Positions 49,941 through 59,450 of a stretch of DNA of 64,000 bases are shown piece by piece. A program made the position numbers and the translations under genes. This stretch comes from Pseudoclavibacter soli DSM 23366. GTDB taxonomy: Bacteria > Actinomycetota > Actinomycetes > Actinomycetales > Microbacteriaceae. The notes beneath the pieces are model-generated. The model had not been told where the DNA came from and searched no databases. It was given only the letters and a program-made list of their open reading frames with translations. The stretch is from positions 1 to 64,000 of the forward strand of contig NZ_AUIC01000003.1 of NCBI RefSeq assembly GCF_000423505.1. The letters are read 5' to 3'. Each line of letters begins with the position of its first letter. Position 1 is the first letter of the stretch.

Positions 49941-50954
49941 ATGCGTGCCGAAAACCCGTCCCCCGCCCGTGACCGCGAGGCAAGCCCGTCCACCATGACC
50001 TGGCCGCTGCCCTCACGCGGCGTGCGCTGGGCGGCGATCGCCTCGCTCGTGGCGAACTTGGTGATCATCGCCACCGGCGGTCTCGTGCGCCTCACCGGTT
50101 CGGGCCTCGGCTGCAGCTCATGGCCGAAGTGCACGCCCGACGCATTCACCACCACCCCCGAGCAGGGCATCCACGGCCTGATCGAGTTCGGTAACCGCAC
50201 GCTGACCGGTGCGCTGCTGATCATCGCCGCTTGGGCAGTGCTCGCCGTCTATGAGCTGCGTCGCACCGCCGACGGGTCGCGAACGCTGGGCATACCACTG
50301 ACATTCACCCGCCACCCTGCACGTCGCGATCTGGTCGCGCTGGTCTGGATTCAGGTGGCTGGCATTCTGTTGCAAGCGGTCGTGGGTGGCATGGTGGTCA
50401 TCTTCCACTTGACCTGGAACCTCGTGGGGTTTCACTATCTGCTCTCAATCGTGCTGGTGGCTCTCATGACCGTCTTCGTGGTACGCGCCCACAGCACCGC
50501 AGCGCCGCGCGAACGAGCGGTCGGCGTGCCCACAGCGATCATCACGCACATCATGACGCTGGTGCTCACTGTCACCGTGGTGCTCGGCGTGTTCGCCACG
50601 GGCTCAGGCCCGCACTCCGGCGACTTGTCTCAGGTGCAGCGCACCGGCATCGACGCCGAGCTGATCTACCACGTGCACGCCGTCTCCGCGTATCTGCTCT
50701 TCGCGCTCACCATTACCATCGTGGTGCTCGCACGCTTCGGCCCGGCACTGCTGCGCCGCTGGTCGGCCGCCCTGCTGCTTGTTGAACTGGTGCAGATCGC
50801 GGTCGGGGTGACGCAGGCTCGCCTGGCGCTGCCGGTGTCACTCGTACTGGTGCACATGGTGCTCGCGGGTGCGCTGACCGCTGCCGGAGTCGGCACGGTG
50901 CTCGCCCTGAAGCAGCCTCGTTCTGCCGCTGTCGCTGAAGGCGCAGACCGCTGA
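49941..50954 (+). CDS. ctaA: Haem A synthase (COX15/CtaA)
   Basis: CtaA oxidises haem O to haem A for the aa3 oxidase. The 337-residue protein has eight hydrophobic segments. The conserved [19 protein letters not shown] (46-64) gives a cysteine pair in the first outer loop, [10 protein letters not shown] (77-86) carries the first conserved His and Glu, and further ligands are in [19 protein letters not shown] and VLVHMVLAG. It is divergent from sufB. ctaB lies about 2.5 kb downstream on the other strand, with an MFS gene and a dehydrogenase gene between them. Confidence 0.94.
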   Translation: MRAENPSPARDREASPSTMTWPLPSRGVRWAAIASLVANLVIIATGGLVRLTGSGLGCSSWPKCTPDAFTTTPEQGIHGLIEFGNRTLTGALLIIAAWAVLAVYELRRTADGSRTLGIPLTFTRHPARRDLVALVWIQVAGILLQAVVGGMVVIFHLTWNLVGFHYLLSIVLVALMTVFVVRAHSTAAPRERAVGVPTAIITHIMTLVLTVTVVLGVFATGSGPHSGDLSQVQRTGIDAELIYHVHAVSAYLLFALTITIVVLARFGPALLRRWSAALLLVELVQIAVGVTQARLALPVSLVLVHMVLAGALTAAGVGTVLALKQPRSAAVAEGADR

Positions 50955-52375
50955 GTACCTCGGTCAGCTCGAACACGCACCGCTGGTGGGTGCTGGTGCT
51001 CACTGCGCTCGCCCAGCTGATGGTCGTGCTCGACGGTTCCATCATCACCATCGCGCTGCCGCGCGCGCAGGCCGATCTGCACATGAGCGACAGCCAGAGC
51101 CAGTGGGTGATCACCGCCTACGCACTGAGCTTCGGCACGCTGTTGCTGCTGGGCGGCCGTATTGCCGACTATTGGGGCCGCCGACGCACCTTCCTGGCCG
51201 GGATGCTCGGGTTCGGCATTGCCTCGGCATACGGCGGTCTGGTGCAGACTGGTATCGAGCTCATCATCGCCCGTGGTCTGCAGGGTGCTTTCGCTGCACT
51301 GATGGCTCCAGCGGCATTGGCGATTTTGACTACGACCTTCCCCAGCGGGCGCGACCGAGACATCGCCTTCACGATCTTCGGCGCGATCAGTGGTGCCGGC
51401 ACCGGCATCGGCTTGCTGCTCGGTGGCACGCTCACCGAATTCTTGAGCTGGCGGTGGTGTCTGCTGGTCAACGTGCCCATCATGATCGGCGTGTTCGTGG
51501 CCACCTTGGCGATCATCACCGAAGGGCGCGCCGAGGGCCGGCATCGCTACGACCTGATCGGCACCGCCTTCGTCTGTTTCGGCCTGGGCAGCATCGTCTA
51601 CGGCCTCACTCAGACAGAGCCGGGCAAGCACATCGGCCTCGGCGTCTTTCTGCTGATTGTCGGCGCACTGCTGCTCGCAGCGTTTGTCATCTCGCAGCGC
51701 AATGTGCGCGACCCGCTGCTGCCACTGCGCATCATCACTGACCCGGTGCGCGGCGGTGCGCTGATTCTGCAGCTGATCGCCGGATGCCTCACCATCGGCA
51801 CGATGCTCTACCTCACGCGGCATCTGCAGCAAGTGCTGCATCTGGCACCACTGGCGGCTGGCATCGCGACGCTGCCGATGACTCTGGCAACCGGCATCGT
51901 CTCGCCGCTGTGCACCATTGCGTTGACCAGAGTTGGCCCGCGGCGCATGCTCATCATCGGTCCGGCGGTGTCTGGTGTGGCCATGCTCTGGCTCAGTCGC
52001 ATCACCCCCGATGGCTCATATTGGGTGCAGGTGCTGCCCCCGCTCGTGCTGCTGGGCGCTGCGATGGCAATGGTCTTCGTGCCGGTGCAGAACCTCGCAC
52101 TGTTGGGGGTCTCTCCTGCCGATTCAGGTGCTGCCAGTGCGGCGAACACCGCGACCACCCAGATCGGTGGTTCGATCGGTTTATCGGTCTACACCGCCCT
52201 GTACACGAGCTTCGCCGGAGCGCATCCTGACCCCGCGCACATGGTGATGGGCTTTCAGGCGGTCTTCGTCGCCACGGCAGTCACCTTGTTCATCGGCGCC
52301 TTCGTGGCGTACACGATGATCACCGACCCTCGCTATCGCAGACACCGTGAGTTCGGTGCCAAGCATGTGTCGTGA
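50951..52375 (+). CDS. DHA2-type MFS drug transporter with probable CTG start
   Basis: The protein is a 14-helix major facilitator of the EmrB/QacA (DHA2) group: LAQLMVVLDGSIITIALP in helix 1, GRIADYWGRRRTF after helix 2 and RGLQGAFAALMAPAALAI in helices 4-5. These usually export drugs by H+ exchange. The usual N-terminus before helix 1 (xxHRWWxLVL) is encoded, but no ATG, GTG or TTG precedes it; the only candidate is a CTG at 50951-50953 that overlaps the ctaA stop as CTGA, giving 474 residues. The next usable start, a GTG at 50990, would leave helix 1 without its preceding residues. Confidence 0.8.
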   Translation: MSTSVSSNTHRWWVLVLTALAQLMVVLDGSIITIALPRAQADLHMSDSQSQWVITAYALSFGTLLLLGGRIADYWGRRRTFLAGMLGFGIASAYGGLVQTGIELIIARGLQGAFAALMAPAALAILTTTFPSGRDRDIAFTIFGAISGAGTGIGLLLGGTLTEFLSWRWCLLVNVPIMIGVFVATLAIITEGRAEGRHRYDLIGTAFVCFGLGSIVYGLTQTEPGKHIGLGVFLLIVGALLLAAFVISQRNVRDPLLPLRIITDPVRGGALILQLIAGCLTIGTMLYLTRHLQQVLHLAPLAAGIATLPMTLATGIVSPLCTIALTRVGPRRMLIIGPAVSGVAMLWLSRITPDGSYWVQVLPPLVLLGAAMAMVFVPVQNLALLGVSPADSGAASAANTATTQIGGSIGLSVYTALYTSFAGAHPDPAHMVMGFQAVFVATAVTLFIGAFVAYTMITDPRYRRHREFGAKHVS

Positions 52376-53422
52376 CTGATCGAAGACATTCCTCAACAGC
52401 CCATCGAGCCAGGCACTGTTCGGGTAGATGTCGCCTGGAACGGCATCTGCGGCACCGATCTCCACGAGTTCGAAGACGGCAACAACTTTGTGCCGCCAGC
52501 TGGTCATCCCCATGTCATCTCAGGCGAATCCGCTCCGATTACGCTCGGTCACGAGTTCTCCGGTGTTGTCAGCGAGATCGGTGAAGGGGTGAACGACCTC
52601 GCCGTCGGCGATCACGTGGTCATTGAGCCCTACATCATCCACGACGACGTCGACACCACCGAAGCGAACCCCACATATCAGCTGTCGCCAGATATGAACT
52701 TCATCGGCTTGGCCGGCCGTGGCGGCGGACTGTCCGAGAACATCGTGGTCAAGCGTCGGTGGGTTCACCGCATCGACAAAAAGGTGCCCCTCGATGAGGC
52801 AGCACTCATCGAGCCGCTCACCGTGGCATATCACGCTGTGCGCCGCGCCGATCCCAAGCCCGGCGAGTGGGCGATTGTCGGTGGGGCTGGCCCCATCGGC
52901 CTGCTGGTCGGTGCCGTATTGAAGGCGCTCGGCCTTCACGTGGTCGTCTCAGAACTCAGCCCGCTGCGCCGACAGAAAGCTCTCGACGCACATTCGGCAG
53001 ACTACGCGCTAAACCCTGCCGAGGTTGATGTCGTCGAAGAGGTTCGACGCCTCTCCGGCGGCGAAGGTGCCGACGTGGCTTTCGAAGCCACGAGCGTGCA
53101 GCCTGTGCTCGACACCTTGGTGGAGTCGCTGGCACCGTGCGGTCGCTTGGTCATCGTGGCGATCTGGAATCATCGCGCTGAATTCGACATCGAGCGCCTG
53201 CTGCTCAAAGAGATCGATATCCGCGGCTCGATCGCCTACGCGAACGACCACCCGAAGACAATCGAGCTGGTCGAATCAGGTCGCATCGACCTGAAGCCGT
53301 TCATCACTAAGAAAATCGCTCTCGAGCACCTCGTTGATGAGGGCTTCGACACGCTGATCAACCACAAAGAAACCGCGGTCAAGGTGCTGGTCTCGCCAAG
53401 CGGGGCAGGTCTCGAAGACTGA
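52376..53422 (+). CDS. 2,3-butanediol dehydrogenase-like zinc alcohol dehydrogenase, N-terminus incomplete
   Basis: In frame from directly after the MFS stop, the sequence reads LIEDIPQQPIEPGTVRVDV and continues through WNGICGTDLHEF (catalytic zinc Cys), TLGHEFSG (His-Glu), a Rossmann motif VGGAGPIGLLVG and the typical end TKKIALEHLVDEGF. This matches (R,R)-butanediol/sorbitol-type dehydrogenases from about residue 14 onward. The first 13 or so residues (beta-strand 1 of the GroES-like domain) and a normal start codon are missing. Translation could begin at the CTG at 52376, at a later GTG/ATG, or the gene may be dying. A frame from 52490 would lose the zinc Cys. Confidence 0.7.
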   Translation: MIEDIPQQPIEPGTVRVDVAWNGICGTDLHEFEDGNNFVPPAGHPHVISGESAPITLGHEFSGVVSEIGEGVNDLAVGDHVVIEPYIIHDDVDTTEANPTYQLSPDMNFIGLAGRGGGLSENIVVKRRWVHRIDKKVPLDEAALIEPLTVAYHAVRRADPKPGEWAIVGGAGPIGLLVGAVLKALGLHVVVSELSPLRRQKALDAHSADYALNPAEVDVVEEVRRLSGGEGADVAFEATSVQPVLDTLVESLAPCGRLVIVAIWNHRAEFDIERLLLKEIDIRGSIAYANDHPKTIELVESGRIDLKPFITKKIALEHLVDEGFDTLINHKETAVKVLVSPSGAGLED

Positions 53423-53444
53423 TCTCACTGACTCAGTGACGAGC

Positions 53445-53485
53445 AATGGGCGGGTGCACCGGAAAATCGGCTGCATCCGCCCATT
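53445..53485. terminator. Bidirectional terminator between the dehydrogenase gene and ctaB
   Basis: AATGGGCGGGTGCA pairs with TGCATCCGCCCATT (14 bp including one G-T), followed by TTCTCT on the plus strand. Confidence 0.75.
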
Positions 53486-53508
53486 TCTCTCGAGAGGCTG
53501 GATTCAGC

Positions 53509-54495
53509 TCAGCCCGCCAGCGGCAGATGAATGAGCGGATCAATTGCGACCGCGATGAACAGCACGCTCAGGTAGGCGATTGAGCCGTGAAAGACGGTCA
53601 TCGAGCGACTGCCGTCGCCACGGAGGCTCTCGGAATACAGAGCGTGTGTTTGATAGAGGAACCAGAGCCCGCTCACCACAGCGGTGACGGTGTAGATCCA
53701 GCCCATGTCACCGACTGGGATCAGCAGCAGCGAACCGGCCAGCAGCGCCCATGCGTACAGCACGATCTGCAGCCCGACGACACTGCGCCCGCGCACTACC
53801 GGCAGCATGGGCACGTCGGCCGTTGAGTAGTCTTCGCGGTATTTCACCGCCAACGGCCAATAGTGCGGAGGAGTCCAGAGGAAGATCAGCCCGAAAAGGA
53901 TGAGTGCAGACCAGCTCAGCGAGCCGGTGACCGCAGCCCAGCCGATGAACACCGGCATGCAGCCAGCGATGCCGCCCCAGACGATGTTCTGGGCCGTGCG
54001 ACGCTTGAGCAGCAGAGTGTAGACCACCACATAGAAGAAGATGGCGAACGCTGAGAGAAATGCGGCAAACCAGTTGGTGGTCAACCACAGCCAACCGATG
54101 GAGACCAGCCCCACGATCCAGGAGAACCCAAGCGCCTCGCGATCGGTGAGCGCCCCGGTGACCAGCGGACGGTTGCGCGTGCGGCGCATCAGCCGGTCGA
54201 TGTCGCGGTCGATGTAGCAGTTGAACGCGTTGGCGCTGGCTGCACTGAGTGTGCCGCCGATCAGTGTGGTGAGTACGAGCCACAGACTCGGCATGCCCCG
54301 TTGCGCGAGGATCATCGTGGGGATGGTGGTCACGAGCAGCAGCTCGATGATGCGCGGCTTGCTCAGTGCCACATACGCCTGGGTTTTGGCGCGCAGGCGC
54401 TGCCCCAGTGATGGGGTGTCGTCGGTGATGCGCGTCACCTCGGTCACACTCACATTGGTCGTCACAGCAGTCTCATACCTTTCGGCAATGCCCAC
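53509..54495 (-). CDS. ctaB: Protohaem IX farnesyltransferase (haem O synthase)
   Basis: CtaB (COX10) adds a farnesyl group to haem B, giving haem O, the precursor of haem A. The 328-residue UbiA-type prenyltransferase has about nine hydrophobic segments, the first Asp-rich motif in [15 protein letters not shown] and the second in [29 protein letters not shown] near the start is typical. The GTG at 54495 is used here; a second GTG at 54465 is also possible. The gene is divergent from tkt, as in mycobacteria and corynebacteria. Confidence 0.95.
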   Translation of the reverse strand: MGIAERYETAVTTNVSVTEVTRITDDTPSLGQRLRAKTQAYVALSKPRIIELLLVTTIPTMILAQRGMPSLWLVLTTLIGGTLSAASANAFNCYIDRDIDRLMRRTRNRPLVTGALTDREALGFSWIVGLVSIGWLWLTTNWFAAFLSAFAIFFYVVVYTLLLKRRTAQNIVWGGIAGCMPVFIGWAAVTGSLSWSALILFGLIFLWTPPHYWPLAVKYREDYSTADVPMLPVVRGRSVVGLQIVLYAWALLAGSLLLIPVGDMGWIYTVTAVVSGLWFLYQTHALYSESLRGDGSRSMTVFHGSIAYLSVLFIAVAIDPLIHLPLAG

Positions 54496-54561
54496 TTCGG
54501 AGCACGCGCACAGTTCACCGACAGTCTAAGGCACTATGGGCGCTCGCGCACTGCAGCTCCT

Positions 54562-54567
54562 TATACT
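54562..54567 (+). promoter_or_regulatory. -10 box of the tkt operon
   Basis: TATACT lies 32 bases before the tkt GTG; AGGAG follows 8 bases before the start codon. The -35 region is weak. Confidence 0.5.
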
Positions 54568-54599
54568 GGTGATGCCCATCGAAGAACAGGAGTACCCGA

Positions 54600-56702
54600 G
54601 TGTCGAGCGTGCAGTGGAGTGTGTGGGATCAGAAGGCCGTGAACACGGCAAAAGTGTTGGCTGCCGACGCGGTCGAGAAGGTCGGCTCGGGGCATCCCGG
54701 CACCGCGATCTCCCTCGCTCCGGTCGCGTATCTGCTCTACCAGCGCTACCTGCGGCATGATCCCGCCGATCCCACCTGGATCGGTCGCGACCGTTTCGTG
54801 CTCTCCCCCGGTCACACATCGCTGACGCTGTACACACAGCTCTACTTCTCTGGCTACGGGCTCGAGCTCGACGATCTGCGCAGTCTGCGCACGGCCGGCT
54901 CGCTGACCCCCGGGCATCCTGAATACGGCCACACGCCCGGCGTCGAGATCACCACCGGCCCGCTGGGTCAGGGCTTGGCCAGCGCCGTCGGCTTTGCGTA
55001 CGCCGAGCGTTTCGAGCGCAACCTGCTCGACCCAGACGCACCCGAGGGCACCAGCCCCTTCGACCACAACATCTATGTGATCGCCTCCGACGGTGACCTG
55101 CAAGAGGGGGTGACGGGCGAGGCCAGCTCTCTGGCTGGCAGCCAAGAGCTGGGTAGCTTGGTGGTCATCTACGACGACAATCACATCTCGATCGAAGACG
55201 ACACCAACATCGCGTTCAGCGAGGATGTGCTGGCCCGGTATGAGGCATACGGTTGGCACACCCAGCGGGTCGACTGGACCAACAATGGCGGCGAGTACCG
55301 CGAAGACGTGTCAGCTCTGGCTGACGCTATCGACGCGGCCAAGGCCGAGACGCGACGCCCCTCGATCATCGCCCTGCGCACGATCATCGGCTGGCCTAGC
55401 CCCACCAAGGCAGACACCGGGGCCATCCATGGCTCCAAGCTCGGCGGCGACGAAGTCGCCGCACTCAAGCGTGAACTCGGCTTCGACGAGACCAAGACCT
55501 TCGATGTCGACCCCGAGGTGCTGGCGCACGTGCGTCAGGTCGCCGACCGCGGGGCTGAAGCCCACCGCGCATGGAACGAACGCTATGAGGCTTGGGAGGC
55601 CAGCCATCCAGCGAATGCTGCGCTGCTCAACCGTCTGCTCGGGCATCGGCTGCCTGCAGACCTCTCCGAAGCACTGCCGGTGTTCGAAGCAGGAAAGGCC
55701 ATCGCTACCCGCGCAGCCAGCGGCAAAGTGATCAACGCACTCGCCCCGCTGCTGCCCGAGCTGTGGGGCGGTTCAGCCGACCTCGCCGGGTCGAACAACA
55801 CCACGATCGAGGGCGCAGACTCCTTCGGCCCCGTCGATCGCACCACCGACACTTGGCACACCTCTCCGGCCGGTCGAGTGCTGCACTTCGGCATCCGCGA
55901 GCACGCCATGGCCTCGATTCTCAACGGCATCGTGCTGCACGGGCCGACCCGCCCGTTCGGCGGCACCTTCTTGATCTTCAGCGACTACCAGCGCCCGGCG
56001 CTGCGCCTGGCCGCGCTCATGGGCGTGCCCTCGATCTTCGTCTGGACCCATGACTCAATTGGTTTGGGCGAAGACGGCCCCACCCATCAGCCCGTCGAGC
56101 AGCTCGCCACGCTGCGTGCCATCCCCGACTTCACCGTGGTGCGCCCAGCCGACGCCAACGAGGTGGCCTACGCCTGGCTCGGTGTGCTCGGTCATCGCTC
56201 GGGCCCGGTCGGTTTGGTGCTCACGCGTCAGGCGGTGCCCACCTTCGAACGTGGCGATGACGCGCAGGGCGACACCCTTGCCCCAGCCGATGGAGTGCTG
56301 CGCGGGGCATACGTGCTCGCCGAAGCTCGCTCTGGCAATCCCGAGGTGCTGTTGATCGCGACCGGCTCAGAGGTGTCTCTGGCACTCGAGGCACGCGACG
56401 TGCTCGAGGGCGAGGGCATCGGCACTCGGGTGGTTTCAGCACCCAGCTTGGAGTGGTTCGCCGCGCAAAGCGACGAATACCGCGAGAGTGTGCTGCCGAA
56501 GGCGGTACGGGCACGAGTCAGCGTCGAGGCCGGCTCAGCTCTGACGTGGCGCGGCATCGTCGGTGACGCCGGGCGCTCCGTGAGCCTTGAGCACTATGGT
56601 GCCTCGGCATCAGCCAGTGAGTTGTTCGATGAATTCGGCATCACTTCGACCGCTGTTGCACAGGCCGCTCGCGAATCGCTCGCCGAAGTGAAAGGCAACT
56701 GA
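54600..56702 (+). CDS. tkt: Transketolase
   Basis: Transketolase moves two-carbon units between pentose and hexose phosphates, using thiamine diphosphate. The 700-residue protein has GSGHPGTAISLAP (about 29-41), the ThDP/Mg motif SDGDLQEGVTGEA near 160, and the pyrimidine-binding part RPFGGTFLIFSDYQR near 455. HDSIGLGEDGPTHQP near 484 carries catalytic histidines. A GTG start follows AGGAG. It opens the operon tkt-tal-pgi-zwf-opcA-pgl. Confidence 0.96.
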   Translation: MSSVQWSVWDQKAVNTAKVLAADAVEKVGSGHPGTAISLAPVAYLLYQRYLRHDPADPTWIGRDRFVLSPGHTSLTLYTQLYFSGYGLELDDLRSLRTAGSLTPGHPEYGHTPGVEITTGPLGQGLASAVGFAYAERFERNLLDPDAPEGTSPFDHNIYVIASDGDLQEGVTGEASSLAGSQELGSLVVIYDDNHISIEDDTNIAFSEDVLARYEAYGWHTQRVDWTNNGGEYREDVSALADAIDAAKAETRRPSIIALRTIIGWPSPTKADTGAIHGSKLGGDEVAALKRELGFDETKTFDVDPEVLAHVRQVADRGAEAHRAWNERYEAWEASHPANAALLNRLLGHRLPADLSEALPVFEAGKAIATRAASGKVINALAPLLPELWGGSADLAGSNNTTIEGADSFGPVDRTTDTWHTSPAGRVLHFGIREHAMASILNGIVLHGPTRPFGGTFLIFSDYQRPALRLAALMGVPSIFVWTHDSIGLGEDGPTHQPVEQLATLRAIPDFTVVRPADANEVAYAWLGVLGHRSGPVGLVLTRQAVPTFERGDDAQGDTLAPADGVLRGAYVLAEARSGNPEVLLIATGSEVSLALEARDVLEGEGIGTRVVSAPSLEWFAAQSDEYRESVLPKAVRARVSVEAGSALTWRGIVGDAGRSVSLEHYGASASASELFDEFGITSTAVAQAARESLAEVKGN

Positions 56703-56703
56703 G

Positions 56704-57813
56704 ATGACCAGCACCGCACTGCACGATCTGTCGGCCGCCGGGGTGAGCATCTGGCTCGATGATCTGAGTCGCTCCCGCCTTGATGACGGGAGTCTTGCCC
56801 GACTGCTCGACACCCATCACATCGTGGGTGTGACCACCAACCCGAGCATCTTCGACGCCGCAATCTCCAATGGTGCCGCCTACCGCCAGCAGATTGACGA
56901 GCTGGTCGCCGCCGGCACCGACGTTGACGGTGTAGTGCGCGCACTGACCACTGATGACGTGCGCCGGGCAGCCGATGTGCTGTCCACGGTGTATGCCGAC
57001 ACCGATGGTGTCGACGGCCAGGTCTCCATCGAGGTCGATCCTCGTTTGGCCGATGACGCCGAAGGCACGGTGGCACAGGCCATCGAGCTGTGGCGCAGCA
57101 TCGACCGCCCAAACGTCATGATCAAGATTCCGGCCACCGACGCTGGGCTGCGCGCCATCCCGCGGGTGGTCGCTGAGGGCATCAGCGTCAACGTGACACT
57201 CATCTTCGGGCTGCCGCGCTACCGCGAAGTGATCAACGCGTGGCTTACCGGGCTGGAGCTCGCTCGCGATGCCGGCCGCGACATCCGCCCCATTCAGTCG
57301 GTGGCGTCGTTCTTCGTCTCGCGTGTCGACGTCGAGGTCAACCGACGCCTCGAACGTCTTGGCTTTGGCCCAACCGACGGACTGCACAACACTGCGGCTC
57401 TCGCGAACGCTCGTGCGGCGTACCAGGTGTTTCTCGACTCACTCGACACCGAACGTTGGCGCACGTTGGCCGCGGTTGGCGTGAGGCCTCAACGGCCGCT
57501 GTGGGCATCCACCGGTGTCAAAGACCCGGCGCTGCCAGACACCGCGTATGTTACCGGGCTGGTCGCTGCAGACACCGTGAACACCGTGCCGCAGGCCACG
57601 CTCGACGCAGTGTTCGATCACGGTGTGGTCAACGCTGGGCGTATTCCCCAGCAGATCGATGCGGCAAAAGACACGCTCGACCGCATTCAGGCCGTGGGTG
57701 TCTCACTCACCGAAGTCTCTGAAACCCTCGAAGCCGAGGGCGTGCAGAAATTCGTCGACGCCTGGCAGCATCTGCTTGCCACCGTCGAGACCGAGCTGAA
57801 GGAGCGCCGATGA
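56704..57813 (+). CDS. tal: Transaldolase
   Basis: Transaldolase moves a dihydroxyacetone unit between sugar phosphates through a Schiff base. The 369-residue length fits the actinobacterial type. The Schiff-base lysine is in NVMIKIPATDAG near 138-149, and GVTTNPSIFDAAI near 41-53 is the conserved substrate-binding start of the barrel. It starts 1 base after tkt, and its stop overlaps pgi by 4 bases. Confidence 0.96.
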   Translation: MTSTALHDLSAAGVSIWLDDLSRSRLDDGSLARLLDTHHIVGVTTNPSIFDAAISNGAAYRQQIDELVAAGTDVDGVVRALTTDDVRRAADVLSTVYADTDGVDGQVSIEVDPRLADDAEGTVAQAIELWRSIDRPNVMIKIPATDAGLRAIPRVVAEGISVNVTLIFGLPRYREVINAWLTGLELARDAGRDIRPIQSVASFFVSRVDVEVNRRLERLGFGPTDGLHNTAALANARAAYQVFLDSLDTERWRTLAAVGVRPQRPLWASTGVKDPALPDTAYVTGLVAADTVNTVPQATLDAVFDHGVVNAGRIPQQIDAAKDTLDRIQAVGVSLTEVSETLEAEGVQKFVDAWQHLLATVETELKERR

Positions 57814-59450
57814 GCACGATCACCGTCACCATTCCCGACCGTCGGGTCAGTGCCTCCGCGCAGGCGCTGCAGCGACTGATCGAGTCGTCATTCGCGTCTC
57901 GCCTGTGGAGCGGCGATGACACAATCTGGGGGGCCGAGGCACAGCCCGAGGCGTCGATTCGCCTGGGCTGGCTGCGGGCGGCCGAGATCAGCGCACCACT
58001 CGTGCCCGAAATTCTGGCTCTGCGCGATGCCCTCGCCGAGCGCGGCGTCGATCGCTTCGTGCTCGCTGGCATGGGCGGGTCGTCGCTGGCACCAGAGTTG
58101 ATCACCCAGGCTGCGGGTGTGCGGCTGCACATTCTCGACACCACCGACCCCCAGCAGCTGCGCGCGGTCATCGAGCACGATCTCGACCGCACGGCCGTTG
58201 TGGTCTCTTCAAAGTCGGGCTCCACCCTCGAGACCGATTCGCAGCGCCGCGCCTATGAGCAGGCCTTCCGAGAAGCCGGCATCGACCCGGCCGAGCGCAT
58301 CATCGTGGTCACCGACCCGGGGTCACCGCTCGACGAGAACGCTCGTGCAGCCGGGTACCGCGTGTTCAACGCCGATGCCAACGTCGGTGGCCGCTATTCC
58401 GCGCTCACCGCATTCGGGCTGGTGCCGTCTGGGCTGGCCGGTGTCGATATCGTCACGCTGCTCGATGAGGCCCGTGCGGCGTCAGCCGAGCTCGTGGCCG
58501 ACAGCGTTGACAACCCCGCGCTGAGGCTGGCTGCGACGCTGGCAGCTGATCCCGCGCAGGTCGATAAATTCGCCGTGGCCGCCGGTGACGGCAAGCTTGC
58601 GCAGCTGCCCGCATGGATCGAGCAGTTGGTCGCTGAGTCCACCGGCAAACAGGGCGTCGGTGTGCTGCCGATCGCGGTTCGGGTGCACTCCCCCGAAATC
58701 ACCAGCCCGACCGCCGATGTGCAGCCGGTGCTGGTCGGCACCTCGTTCGAGCCGCTTGCCGAGTACTCGCTAAGTGGTGCGCTGAGCGTCGTCGCACCGC
58801 TGGGCGCGCAGCTTCTGGTCTGGGAGGTCGCCACGGCGGCACTTGGCGCATTGCTCGAGATCAACCCGTTCGATCAGCCCGATGTTGAGAGCGCGAAGGC
58901 TGCGGCGCGTGCGTTGCTCGAGCATCCGCTCGACGACGCGAAGCCGGCGTATACCGAAGCCGGTGTGCGCGTCTATGCTCCTGGTGCACAGCCCGACCTG
59001 CACGCGGTGTCGTCGCTGACCGGTGCGCTCGAGGCGCTGTTCGCCACGCTCGACCCTGAGCTTGGTTACCTGGCCGTGCAGATCTACGCCGACCGACTGG
59101 GTCACAATGCTCTCGAGCAGGTGCGCGACGAGTTCGCGCAGGCGCTGAACCGCCCGGTGACCTTCGGATGGGGCCCTCGCTTCCTGCACTCTACCGGCCA
59201 GTATCACAAGGGTGGCCCTGCTGAGGGCGTGTTCTTGCAGATCACTCGGGTGAGCGACGATGCCTTGGCCATTCCCGACCGCCCGTTCGGGTTCGCTCAA
59301 CTGCTGCGCGCCCAGGCCACCGGAGACGCCCAGGTGCTGGCCGATCACGGCCTGCCCGTGCTGCGCATCGAGATCGACGACGACGCACACTTGCAGCAGG
59401 TGCTGCAGACTGCCGTGTCTGTCGCTGGTCGGCAGGTCGGCGAGGCATGA
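57810..59450 (+). CDS. pgi: Glucose-6-phosphate isomerase
   Basis: The 546-residue protein has two SIS domains of the phosphoglucose isomerase family: LAGMGGSSLAPELI near 87-100 and SSKSGSTLETDSQRRAYE near 132 bind the phosphate, and the C-terminal helix part contains HNALEQVRDEFAQAL near 432. It interconverts glucose-6-phosphate and fructose-6-phosphate and so links this pentose phosphate operon with glycolysis. A pgi copy between tal and zwf is common in actinobacteria; it is divergent from the classic E. coli Pgi. ATGA overlaps join it to tal and zwf. Confidence 0.92.
   Translation: MSTITVTIPDRRVSASAQALQRLIESSFASRLWSGDDTIWGAEAQPEASIRLGWLRAAEISAPLVPEILALRDALAERGVDRFVLAGMGGSSLAPELITQAAGVRLHILDTTDPQQLRAVIEHDLDRTAVVVSSKSGSTLETDSQRRAYEQAFREAGIDPAERIIVVTDPGSPLDENARAAGYRVFNADANVGGRYSALTAFGLVPSGLAGVDIVTLLDEARAASAELVADSVDNPALRLAATLAADPAQVDKFAVAAGDGKLAQLPAWIEQLVAESTGKQGVGVLPIAVRVHSPEITSPTADVQPVLVGTSFEPLAEYSLSGALSVVAPLGAQLLVWEVATAALGALLEINPFDQPDVESAKAAARALLEHPLDDAKPAYTEAGVRVYAPGAQPDLHAVSSLTGALEALFATLDPELGYLAVQIYADRLGHNALEQVRDEFAQALNRPVTFGWGPRFLHSTGQYHKGGPAEGVFLQITRVSDDALAIPDRPFGFAQLLRAQATGDAQVLADHGLPVLRIEIDDDAHLQQVLQTAVSVAGRQVGEA

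Noticed and set aside
48368-50224. SufB starting about 146 codons upstream of the chosen GTG
   Set aside because: The extra part is antisense to ctaA and crosses the sufB promoter region, and the 472-residue form matches the normal SufB length.
52372-52584. Small frame starting with GTG at the end of the MFS gene
   Set aside because: It is out of frame with the dehydrogenase, and its Arg/His/Ser-rich product has no features. The conserved frame is the one beginning directly after the MFS stop.
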